A stretch of DNA of 64,000 bases, taken from assembly GCA_948567375.1 (NCBI GenBank), contig OX419755.1, positions 72,048,944 through 72,112,943 on the forward strand, in the 5' to 3' direction. The DNA comes from Lunularia cruciata. Taxonomy: Eukaryota > Streptophyta > Marchantiopsida > Lunulariales > Lunulariaceae. The first letter of the stretch is position 1. Each line of letters begins with the position of its first letter. Below are positions 1-9,064 of the stretch, piece by piece. The position numbers and the translations under genes were made by a program. The notes below the pieces were generated by a model. The model had not been told where the DNA came from. It was given only the letters and a program-made list of their open reading frames with translations, and ran no database searches.

Positions 1-1710
1 TGTGGTGTGGTAGTTGCACTCTGCCGGTAACAACTTTCGAGAGAAATATGCAATTGGATGCCATCTGTCATGCCACTCTTGTTGTAGGACTGCTCCTATT
101 GCTACGCCTGATGCATCCGTAGCCAACTTGATTGGACGTTTTGGGTCATACCACTTCAAGATTGGTGCATGTAGCAAGGCGGCCTTCAATTCTTGAAAGG
201 CCAACTCTTGTGCAGTTCCCCATGTCCACTTCTTCCCCTTGCCAAGTAGTGCCGTTAAAGGCTGTGCAACCTTGGAGAAGTCCTTGACAAATCTACGATA
301 GAATCCCGTCAACCCCAAGAAGCTCTTAAGTTGAGTCTGATCTTCTGGGGCACTCCATTTTTGAATGACCTCTATTTTATCTGTCAATACTTGAATGCCC
401 TCTGCACTTACTCTATGCCCTAAGTAATCTACTTCAGACTTGCTAAACTCGCACTTTGAGATTTTGGCATACAATTGATTTTGTCTTAGAATCTGGAGGA
501 CCTCTCGTAGATGTTGTTTGTGTTCTGTCATCGTGCTACTATATACTAAGATATCATCCAAGAAGACGATAACAGACTTATCCAAGTATGGATGAAATAT
601 GTCATTCATTAGGCTCATGAAAGTGGCAAGCGCATTGGTGAGGCCAAAAGGCATCACAAGATACTCAAAGTGGCCATACCTGGTTCGAAAGGCAGTTTTG
701 TACACATCCTCCTCTGCAATTCGGATTTGATTGTAATCGCTCCGCAAGTCCAGTTTGGTGAAGTACCTCACTCCATGGAGTTGATCAAACAGGTCATCCA
801 TGCAAGGTAAGGGGTATTTGTTCTTCACTGTTTGCTGATTGAGACCCCGATAGTCAATGCACATGCGCATTGTACCATCCTTCTTCTTCACAAACAAGAC
901 AGGGGCCCCATATGGTGATATGCTAGGTTGGATGAACCCTTTTTGTAGCATCTCCTCAATTTGAGTCTTACACTCCTCCAACTCATGAGGTGATAGGCGA
1001 TATGGGGCCTTACAAGGAGGTGTCTTCCCCGGGAGTGTCTCTATTTTGTGATCTACTCGCCTTTTAGGTGGTAATCCTGAGGGTAGATCATCGGGAAATA
1101 CATCTTGAAACTCATCCACCATATCCTTCAATTTCTCAGGAATTTGTCCAGCGAGTTGTGCACTCTGGACTTCTCTTATTAGACCCAGAAAACATCTATC
1201 GGTTTTACAGACAGTTGTCGTCCCTACGACATATAGAGGTAGTTTCTGCGTGTGTGATTTTTCTTTAACCCCAATGATTGACCATTGGTGGGTTCTCACT
1301 ACTTTCTTCCTCCAATCCACCATTGGGTTGTACTGCTCCATCCATGGCATGCCTAAAATTGCATCATAACAGGCTAACTGTATCACTCGCCACTCAATTG
1401 CTTCATGATACTCTCCTACAGAGAGGGTTACCCGTCTAGGTAATGATTCAATCCTCTCTGTTTGCTCATTTGGTAACTCTACTTCTTCAATTCCATCTCT
1501 CTCTAGATCCATTCCCAAGTTTATTGCAATAGAGCAAGACAAGAAATTCTTTGTTGCTCCCGGATCTATTAATACTCTCACTTGATTACCTTCTAGGATT
1601 CCATTCACGACAATCAATTGTGTGGTTGTCTTTCGGGATCTTTGCGCATTATTCTTCTTCCTTCCCTCGCTTCTCTGCTTCCTTATTGAGCCAATAAGGC
1701 CGCGAGGTAC
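1..1710 (-). pseudogene. A1 protease, reverse transcriptase, RNase H (open to window edge)
   Basis: The minus strand translates without a stop from about 1700 to position 1. In order: a protease-like segment with [10 protein letters not shown] at 1540-1570 (the usual active site is D-S/T-G, here D-P-G); RT palm motifs [16 protein letters not shown] near 835-890, [12 protein letters not shown] near 725-760, and the catalytic [10 protein letters not shown] near 541-570; a connection with [11 protein letters not shown]; and RNase H starting with [11 protein letters not shown] near 95-130. RT and RNase H key acidic residues are present. The ORF is one frame away from the zinc-knuckle frame of gag, so either a programmed shift or a decay indel sits around 1720-1800. 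The C-terminal RNase H and integrase are outside the window. Confidence 0.92.
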
Positions 1711-2819
1711 ATTTACTGGTGATCTTCGTTTTCCAAAGTGGTTTCCACCTCCTCCTCTTCAATGTGCCTCTCCATGTTGTTCAAAGATTGCCTGTACGAA
1801 GGCCGAGGGCCTCTAGGGAAATGAGTGCAACAATTGGTAGATATGTGCCCAATACGGCCACAATTGTAACAACGGTGTTGTTCTCCTCGAGTCCCTTCTC
1901 CTCGTGGGACTCCATCTCTTCGTTCTTCTACCCGTCCCCGCTCTCCTTGAAGTGGCCGTACTCCTCAATCCCGGAATCGAAGGTTGCCCAATTCCATCGG
2001 TACTAGTCCACCCATGTGTGGCATTTCTGCCTGATAATGTTGAGGTGGAACTACTCCTTCACCTCCACCTAATGCTCCGGCTATTCTCTGCGCACAAGCA
2101 ATAGCTTGAAATACCGTGCGAGGGTTTTGCACCATGACTTCTTGGCGAATCCGCTCTTTCAACCCTCGTTTGAAATTGTCTAGAGCCTCTGTTGGACTCA
2201 TGTCGGTAATTGCGACTTGTAGATCCAGAAATGCCTCCACATACTCTTGTACGCTATTCTTCTATCTCAATCCCCATAGTCGGGTTCGAGCCATCTGCAC
2301 AGAATCCACCGATTGGAAATTCTTGAGCAGTCCTTCTTGCATTGCTGTCCATGTGACCTCCCTTCTCTCTGCCAGCATGGATCGTTCCCAAGCATCATAC
2401 CATGTGAGGGCTTTATCGGTCAAGTACCCACATGCAAACACGCCTGCAGCATGCTCTGTGATCTCTGTTGAGAACAATCAAAAATATCGATTCATTCTCG
2501 AGATCCAATTCTCCACTACTCCCATCGTACGCTGCCCCTTGTAAGGCTCGATGTTGCAGGTCTTCTTCATCCGGAGTAGCAATGTGGCTTCATTGTTGAT
2601 AGGGTTCGTAGGCACAGGTGCCTCTCCAAGTACTTCAGTCGCAGGTACTGGGTTTTGAGACGGCTCTTCTTCTTGCATGGCTTGATCGTTCCTGAGGATC
2701 TGTACTTGACTTTGCAATGTCTCCATGGTCATCTTAATGTCTCGAAATTCATTCAACATCCCTTGCATTCCTTGCACCAGCTCTTGCAACTGCGGATCCA
2801 TGGTTCCTGCAACACCCAA
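1708..2819 (-). pseudogene. A1 Gag with CCHC zinc knuckle, three in-frame stops
   Basis: One reading frame holds the whole Gag, starting at the MDPQLQELVQGMQ region (2819 downwards). The capsid-like segment includes ALTWYDAWERSM and VQEYVEAFLDLQ, then ALDNFKRGLKERIRQEV typical of retrotransposon Gag. A zinc knuckle CYNCGRIGHISTNC (C-x2-C-x4-H-x4-C) lies near 1826-1870. In-frame stops sit at 2478-2480 (TGA), 2262-2264 (TAG) and 1965-1967 (TGA), and the frame closes near 1710. The TAG and the last TGA are what C-to-T changes in CAG and CGA codons would give. Gag would form the virus-like particle. This copy cannot make it full length. Confidence 0.88.
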
Positions 2820-2834
2820 TTGCTAACGTCTACT

Positions 2835-3038
2835 TCAATACAGAGTCAATATAATCACTCTAGAAGGCGCACGAACTATTGGAACTACCATTGGGACCTC
2901 AGAAGCTATCACTCGTTGATAATACTCCTCACCAAAATTCCTAACCACAAAATCTCTAAACATCAATTTTGGCCTCACTACATAATGGATTTCTACTTGG
3001 GTGTTGAAAGGGAGAGGATTTGGGACATTCATATCCAT
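2835..3038 (-). CDS. A1 leader ORF2, small protein of unknown function
   Basis: A 67-residue ORF (MDMNVPNPLPFN...) sits directly upstream of gag, ending 16 bases before the gag frame opens. It is a clear paralogue of the neighbouring ORF at 3043-3264: both have a PF-x-x-x-V start, an FGEEYYQRV / FGAEFMDRV core, and a P-x-x-x-P-[IV]-V tail. I do not recognise the fold. The two ORFs differ in frame but are separated by only four bases. Conservation of a paired motif in an otherwise decayed leader suggests real coding. It could equally be a duplicated fragment of a captured gene. Confidence 0.5.
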   Translation of the reverse strand: MDMNVPNPLPFNTQVEIHYVVRPKLMFRDFVVRNFGEEYYQRVIASEVPMVVPIVRAPSRVIILTLY

Positions 3039-3042
3039 ATTA

Positions 3043-3264
3043 TCATAATAGAATGTAGATCGTCAAATCCCACTCTCTGTCACATATCACCACAGGTAGA
3101 ATCACCGGGTTTGGTGAGTTCATCACTCTGTCCATGAATTCCGCACCAAAGTGATAAACTAGCCATACTCTCATCTGCTCACGCTGGATGTACATAACCT
3201 TGATGTGGAATGGGTTTGAGAATGGAAAGCTAGGTGCGGGAAATTGTCCCCCCGGCGCATCCAT
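3043..3264 (-). CDS. A1 leader ORF1, small protein of unknown function
   Basis: A 73-residue ORF (MDAPGGQFPAPSFPF...) starting 128 bases downstream of the primer binding site. Its core VYHFGAEFMDRVMNS aligns with VRNFGEEYYQRVIAS of the ORF that follows at 2835-3038, so the leader carries a tandem duplication of one small domain. Ordinary plant gypsy elements have an untranslated leader here. Function unknown; no signal peptide or membrane segment is evident. Confidence 0.5.
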   Translation of the reverse strand: MDAPGGQFPAPSFPFSNPFHIKVMYIQREQMRVWLVYHFGAEFMDRVMNSPNPVILPVVICDREWDLTIYILL

Positions 3265-3391
3265 CCCATCCGCTCTCTAAAGTCCTTCCTAAGTCTAGCA
3301 ATTACTCTATGTTCTCCACCTCCAATTACTCAGTTTCAGTAGTTCGTGCTATTCCAAGAGGGATGATCCACTCTCTTGGACTAGAACACTT

Positions 3392-3403
3392 GCTCTGATA
3401 CCA
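3392..3403 (-). other. Primer binding site for initiator tRNA-Met (A1)
   Basis: The minus strand reads TGGTATCAGAGC, the complement of the plant initiator tRNA-Met 3' end, two bases inside the LTR border. It primes minus-strand DNA synthesis and fixes the orientation of A1. Confidence 0.93.
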
Positions 3404-3405
3404 TT

Positions 3406-4147
3406 GTAATACTCCGAGGACAAGAGAAGAGAGAAAACACAGATTGCACACTCAAAAATTCGATGCCCCAAGGGAGCACCTTCTCTTTATTATATAGACA
3501 AAGAGGATCTCCTCCAAGGAAGCTCCACCATAGGATTAGGGACACAGATAGGTGACATGTCAGCAAGCTCCACCCTTGGATTACTTACTTGGATGGGTGA
3601 CCTGTCTGGTCTAGGTCCTATCTGGTTGGTCAAACGAGCTTTGACCGGAGGGAATCTTTTAGGGAATCTTCTTGTAGGAATCTCAGAATCACATGAATAA
3701 GGTACCGTTGGAAAGCTCTCAACGAGACAAACCAGGGGGAGGGAAGGCCAACCTTTCTTCCGTAGAGGAGGGGGGGGAATCTGCATATTTTTGAGGCCTA
3801 ATTCATCCGTTTAGGCCTCCGAAATTGCCTTCAAAGATTTCAGGCATATTTCGGTTCCTACTCTATTAGTAGAAGTCTCCTTTTGGTGATACCTCTTTTT
3901 GATCTGTTTAGTCCATCATGTGTAACATCTTTCCAGATGTTACCAAACCAATTTTCACCTTTAAATCATATGTCTAGCTATTGGTTCTAAGGTTCTCAAG
4001 TCTATTTCGGTTTCTGCTTTATTAGTAGAAGTACTCTTTTGGTGATACTTCTATCTGATCTATTTTGACCATCATGTATAACATCATTCTAGATGTTACC
4101 AAACCGAATTTCACATCTAGATCATATAGCTAACCCTTGGTATTACA
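3406..4147 (-). repeat. A1 5' LTR (742 bp)
   Basis: Bounded on the minus strand by TGTAATA and TATTACA, a perfect 7-bp terminal inverted repeat, and immediately followed by the primer site. It aligns with the 589-bp LTR at 57912-58500. The extra length here is a tandem duplication of about 157 bp in U3 (3843-3989 and 4000-4147). Each unit holds a palindromic core TAACATC-n4/5-(A)GATGTTA. The target duplication partner is outside the window. Confidence 0.92.
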
Positions 4148-5290
4148 CCATTGTAATGTTTGTTTCAATGGAAAGCCAACAAGAAGATGTTTTTAACAAG
4201 ACAAATATAGCTTCATTTAGACATATAACAACCAAAATCTCAACTGTAAAATGAGTGCTACAAAATATATTTTGGGAGAAAACTCTTTGGTGTAAGATCC
4301 TTAAAGGGACATTCTTCAGAGTAGGATCCTTTGGGAGAAAACTTTTTGGATTTTTTTTAGTCAAACTATTATTCTTTGGACTCACTTACCTTTTCCTTTG
4401 AGTCTTAGTACCATAATTCTTTGTATTTTTTAATATACAAAGATTGTATGACAAATTTCAAAATAGAGGGATTTTACTTAAAATATGGAAGTATCTATCC
4501 TTAACTATACAAAAAGAGAAACATAAAAAAATAGAAATTTACTACTTTTAAAACCTTTGCAGAAACATACATACCACAAGCATCTATCATGATCAACTAG
4601 AATGTATAATCTTAAGTAAAACTATTTTTGATCATTTTTGCATATTTTATTAAGGAAAGGAGAGAATTTATCTTTCTCATGTTAAGTGTTTAAAAAACAC
4701 TTTTTTCCTCCTTTTCTAAAAAAAGAAAGATATAAGAGAAATTAAATAAAAAATATAATCTATATTTGAAATTGATTAATTAAAAATTGATTTAAAATAT
4801 TTTTTATCCCTAGATAAAAGCTAGAAAAGCATACAAGCATACTTACGGTTAGATGACACTACGTGCATAACATATTCTTTTGTTATTTCAAAATCTAGGT
4901 CCACATTGGCATACCTCCCGTCCCTTTCTATCCACCTTCTTCCAGTCCTTTTATTCGCTCGTTGTTTAACTTTTATCTCTACAGTCTAAAAGGGGTCTCC
5001 CCACCCTTCAATTTTCTCTACGCGGTCGTCCTTTCTCTCTTTACAGTTTAAAATAAGATAGATAAACGAACGGGACTTGCAAGCAATAGAGATTTCATGA
5101 AACTCGATCCCGCGACCAATGTAAACGTCTCTCCCCCCCGTCGAGTTGGCGTGACCAACCAATTCCGTAATGACAAAAGTCCGTCCGGACGTTCTCATGG
5201 ACGGCGGGGAAATTTCCTGTTTCTACGCTTTAGCCATTCCAATGTCTCCCCTATTCCCATTCCCGCCTCTTGTTCAGAGTTCTCCCTCCA
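4148..5290. other. Intergenic, AT-rich; no gene seen
   Basis: Between the A1 LTR and the SPT16 leader. Very AT-rich up to about 4900, then more mixed sequence that probably includes the SPT16 promoter. No credible coding ORF, RNA gene or repeat was recognised. Confidence 0.6.
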
Positions 5291-5827
5291 TTCCCGTACT
5301 CCTGTCCGCTTCTTTCCCTTCGTTCGTAAATGTAGGTACAAGGAGGCACAGCAGTGGAAGAATTCCGGCAAGGTTAACCTCTGCTCTCCCCAAGGACCGG
5401 GTAAGGAAGGAGAGAAGAAGGAAGAAGACGACGCAGAATCGGAGGAGGAGTGTGTAGACGACTGTCTTGTAGTAGAAGAAGAAGAAGAAGAAGAGGAGAA
5501 GAAGCGGGAGCGGCGCGAGAGTGTGCTGCGCTGCGCCCGGGGACCGTGGGTGGGAGGGGTCTGGCAATTCTGCTAGTTTGGTTTTTACCAGCAGCAGCTG
5601 CGATTTAGGGAACCAGATTGCAAGCAAGCAGGTATCGTCGTCTCATCGGTTAAATCAGTACTTGACAACAACTACAACAACCTGAGAAGGTCACCCGATC
5701 TTGTGGTATAGATATCGAACAAGTTTTTGAACGAGAGGGAGTGTTGGCGGACGACTGGTTTGAAGAGAAGAAGCGGGGAAGGGATAGGAGAGTTAGTGCA
5801 GGATTGCGAGGAGAAGGAAGAGGAGCC
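5291..5827 (+). promoter_or_regulatory. Probable SPT16 promoter and 5' leader
   Basis: GC content rises towards the start codon. A run of GAA/GAG triplets occupies about 5473-5505. Several short ORFs cross this stretch (for example one closing at 5576) but none looks like a protein. The transcription start cannot be placed from sequence alone. Confidence 0.45.
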
Positions 5828-8800
5828 ATGGCGGATTCCAGGAATGGAGATGCCAAGGGAGGCAGTACGAGTAAGGGAGGAGGGAGTGGGGATGGCGGGG
5901 GTGGAGGCGGAGGGGGGGTTCAGATTAATATGGAAGTGTATGCCAAAAGGCTTAAGGCTTTGTACGGATCCTGGAACGAGAATAAGGAGGAGGGGTGGGG
6001 AAACGTTGATGCAATTGCAGTTGTGAGTGCGCCGTCTAGTGAGGATTTGCGATACTTGAAGTCGTCAGCGTTGCACATATGGCTCTTAGGGTACGAGTTT
6101 CCGGAGACGGTGATGATGTTTTTGCCCGGCCAGTTACACATTCTTTGCAGCCAAAAGAAGGCTCAAATACTCGAGGACTTGAGGAAAAGTTCAAAAAAGC
6201 TCACGTCCGTAGAAGTCGTGTTGCACTCAAAAGCTAGGTCTGATGATGGGAGCTCGCAGATGCGCGCTATTTTGGATGCCGTCAAGTCAAAGTCCAAGGG
6301 CTCCCCCTCTGTAGGGGTTTTGGCCAAGGAAGCCCCAGAGGGCGCACTCATGGAACGTTGGTCTGAGATGTTGAATGGCCATGGATACAATCTTGTGGAC
6401 GTTTCAGGAGGCTTTTCGGACGTCTTTGCCGTCAAGGACGAGTCTGAAATTACCAACATAAAAAAGGCCTCGTTCCTTAGCTGGTCCGTGCTAAAAAATT
6501 ACGTAGTCCCGAAGCTGGAGGTTGTCATAGACGAGGAGAAGTCGATAACGCATGCCGAGCTGATGGAAAGTACCGAGGAAGTCATTGTGGATCCCTCGAA
6601 AGCGAAGGTGAGGCTGAAGGCAGAGAATGTTGACATTTGCTATCCTCCAGTGTTTCAGAGTGGGGGAACATTCGATCTTAAGCCGAGTGCTGTTAGCGAC
6701 GAGGAGCCTTTGTACTACGATGCAATGGGTGTGATAATTTGCGCTATCGGTGCTCGCTACACTTCCTATTGCTCCAACATAGCAAGAACTTATTTGATAG
6801 ATGCGGACAAAGTGCAAGAAAAGGCTTACAAAGTGCTGTTGAAAGCACACGAGGCAGCCATCAATGCCCTTAGGCCGGGAAGGCCTATGTCTGCCGTGTA
6901 CAAAGCTGCCTTGGGAGTCGTTGAGAAGGAGGGCCCCGAGTTCGTTCCTCATCTCACAAAGAATGCCGGGACGGGCATTGGTATAGAGTTTCGTGAGTCA
7001 GGTTTGACGCTATCTGGAAAAAACGAGCGTGTTTTGAAAGCGGGTATGGTTCTCAACATCGCCCTTGGATTCCAGGGTTTACAAGCCGAAACCTCAACTG
7101 ACCCTAAAACGCGGAACTTCTCGTTGTTGCTAGCTGATACTGTCATTGTACAAGAAAAGGGACCCGAAATTGCGACTGGGCAATGTTCAAAATCTTTTAC
7201 CGACATAGCGTATTCCTTCAAGGACGAAGAGGAGGATGAAGAACGAGAGGAGAAGAAACCCAAGGTGAAGGTAGAAACCAACGGGGCAGAGGCTCCGGGT
7301 GTAAGAATGGCAACTCTTAGGTCCGACAATCAAGAAATGACCAAAGAGGAACTTCGGCGTCAGAACCAAGCGGAACTCGCCCGAGCGAAGAACGAGGAGA
7401 CCGCAAGAAGGTTGGCTTCCGGAGGGTCTGGTGCAGGAGATGGTGGTAACTCCGTCAAAGCAGGAGGAGATATTGTCGCTTACAAGGATGTCAACGACAT
7501 TCCTTCTTCGCGAGAGTTAATGATTCAGGTGGATCAAAAGAGGGAAGCTGTCTTGTTGCCCGTTTACGGATTACTCGTCCCTTTTCATATTGCCACGGTG
7601 AAGAGTGTCACTAGTCAGCAGGATGGAGGACACTGCTACATACGTATCATATTTAACGTTCCGGGAGCCGGTTTCGGGGCCAATGATCTCCCGACTCAAA
7701 AGTTTCCAAGATCCATTTTCGTCAAGGAGGTTTCTTTCAGGTCTAGTGATGTGCGCCATGCAACCCAGGTGGTTCAGCTCATTAAAACCATGAGGCGGCA
7801 TGTGGCTCAACGAGAATCTGAAAGGGCAGAGAGAGCTACACTCGTAACTCAAGAGAAGTTACAGCTCTCTAAAGGTAGACCGGTTAGGTTATCAGACTTG
7901 TGGATTAGGCCAGCTTTTGGGGGCAGGGGACGGAAGATGAGTGGATCTTTGGAGGCTCACACCAATGGTTTTCGTTATTCAACCATGAAGCAGGACGAAA
8001 GAGTGGACATCATGTACCGTAACATCAAGCATGCATTTTTTCAACCGGCTGAGAAAGAGATGATTACACTGCTTCATTTTCATCTACACAACTTTATCAT
8101 GGTTGGTACGAAGAAGACCAAGGATGTGCAGTTCTACGTGGAGGTTATGGAAGTCGTGCAAACTCTAGGCGGAAATCGGAGATCTATGTACGATCCTGAC
8201 GAAATTGAGGAAGAGCAGCAGGAAAGGGACAGGAGAAACAAGATCAACAAGGAGTTCGAGGTGTTTGTAAAGAGGATGGCAGAGCTTTGGGACCAGCCTC
8301 CGTGGAGGGAGATGGACATTGAGTTTGACATACCCTTTAGAGAGCTTGGATTCCATGGTGTTCCTAATAAGTCGTCGGCCTTCATTGTTCCCACTGTTAA
8401 CTGCCTGGTCGAACTTGTAGAGACACCGTTTCTTGTCATAACCTTAAATGACATTGAGATTGTGAATCTAGAAAGAGTAGGGCTAGGGCAGAAAGCTTTT
8501 GATATGGCTATTGTGTTCAAAGACTTCAAACGAGATGTGATGAGAATTGATGCCATACCCTCGCAGTCTCTTGATGGTATCAAAGAATGGTTGAATTCCA
8601 TGAACATCAAGTATTACGAGAGCAGGATGAATTTAAATTGGCGACCAATCCTGAAGACGATTTTGGATGATCCAGAAAAGTTTATCGATGATGGAGGTTG
8701 GGAGTTTCTGAATATGGAAGGTAGTGACTCGGACTCTGAGAAGTCAGAAGAGTCTGATGAAGGATATGAGCCCTCCGATGCGGAGGAGGTCTCTGAGGAG

Positions 8801-9064
8801 TCAGAGGATGACTCTGATGATGAGTCAGTTGTTGAATCTGATGATGATGCCGAGGAGGAAGAGGATTCGGAGGAAGAAGAAGGTCTTACGTGGGATGAGT
8901 TGGAGGCGAAAGCGAAGAGGGAAGATAAGGAGAAAGGGGATGAATCAGACAGTGAAGATGAGAGGAAAAGGAGGAAAGCCAAGGCTGCTGGAAAGTCTCG
9001 GGCTCCAGAAGTGAGGAAGGATTCCAGAGGAATGCAAAATAAGAGACCGAAGGTTAGGCGGTAG
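5828..9064 (+). CDS. SPT16: FACT complex subunit SPT16 (histone chaperone)
   Basis: Intronless ORF of 1078 residues starting at the ATG in GAGCCATGGCG. The frame is open further upstream, but only non-ATG codons precede. SPT16 pairs with SSRP1 to form FACT, which dismantles and rebuilds H2A-H2B contacts during nuclear transcription and replication. Order of parts: Gly-rich start, N-terminal lobe from about residue 30, peptidase-M24-like domain (about 180-440, with YPPVFQSGG near 272, catalytically inert in this family), acidic linker (about 464-490), SPT16 middle domain (LPVYGLLVPFHI near 577), Rtt106-like PH region (ETPFLVITLNDIEIV near 865), a long Asp/Glu/Ser acidic tail (about 965-1035), and a basic Lys/Arg end. 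Length matches plant SPT16 (about 1070). Intact, with no stop or shift, unlike every transposon ORF nearby. Confidence 0.97.
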   Translation: MADSRNGDAKGGSTSKGGGSGDGGGGGGGGVQINMEVYAKRLKALYGSWNENKEEGWGNVDAIAVVSAPSSEDLRYLKSSALHIWLLGYEFPETVMMFLPGQLHILCSQKKAQILEDLRKSSKKLTSVEVVLHSKARSDDGSSQMRAILDAVKSKSKGSPSVGVLAKEAPEGALMERWSEMLNGHGYNLVDVSGGFSDVFAVKDESEITNIKKASFLSWSVLKNYVVPKLEVVIDEEKSITHAELMESTEEVIVDPSKAKVRLKAENVDICYPPVFQSGGTFDLKPSAVSDEEPLYYDAMGVIICAIGARYTSYCSNIARTYLIDADKVQEKAYKVLLKAHEAAINALRPGRPMSAVYKAALGVVEKEGPEFVPHLTKNAGTGIGIEFRESGLTLSGKNERVLKAGMVLNIALGFQGLQAETSTDPKTRNFSLLLADTVIVQEKGPEIATGQCSKSFTDIAYSFKDEEEDEEREEKKPKVKVETNGAEAPGVRMATLRSDNQEMTKEELRRQNQAELARAKNEETARRLASGGSGAGDGGNSVKAGGDIVAYKDVNDIPSSRELMIQVDQKREAVLLPVYGLLVPFHIATVKSVTSQQDGGHCYIRIIFNVPGAGFGANDLPTQKFPRSIFVKEVSFRSSDVRHATQVVQLIKTMRRHVAQRESERAERATLVTQEKLQLSKGRPVRLSDLWIRPAFGGRGRKMSGSLEAHTNGFRYSTMKQDERVDIMYRNIKHAFFQPAEKEMITLLHFHLHNFIMVGTKKTKDVQFYVEVMEVVQTLGGNRRSMYDPDEIEEEQQERDRRNKINKEFEVFVKRMAELWDQPPWREMDIEFDIPFRELGFHGVPNKSSAFIVPTVNCLVELVETPFLVITLNDIEIVNLERVGLGQKAFDMAIVFKDFKRDVMRIDAIPSQSLDGIKEWLNSMNIKYYESRMNLNWRPILKTILDDPEKFIDDGGWEFLNMEGSDSDSEKSEESDEGYEPSDAEEVSEESEDDSDDESVVESDDDAEEEEDSEEEEGLTWDELEAKAKREDKEKGDESDSEDERKRRKAKAAGKSRAPEVRKDSRGMQNKRPKVRR

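Larger units (their letters stand above)
1..4147 (-). mobile_element. Ty3/gypsy LTR retrotransposon A1, 5' part, minus strand
   Basis: Read on the minus strand, the element begins at 4147 with an LTR, followed by a tRNA-iMet primer site, two short leader ORFs, gag, then protease, reverse transcriptase and RNase H running off the window at position 1. Integrase and the 3' LTR lie outside. PR before RT-RNase H with FLDD-type RT is the Ty3/gypsy order. The LTR is clearly related to that of the chromodomain element at 53.9-58.5 kb, so A1 is probably a chromovirus, although its own chromodomain is outside the window. Gag carries three in-frame stops and a frameshift separates gag from protease, so this copy is inactive. 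Confidence 0.93.

Noticed and set aside
5097..5627. Overlapping ORFs on both strands in the SPT16 leader (159, 95 and 117 codons)
   Set aside because: Low-complexity GAA/TTC runs, no protein-like pattern, and they sit just upstream of an intact housekeeping gene.
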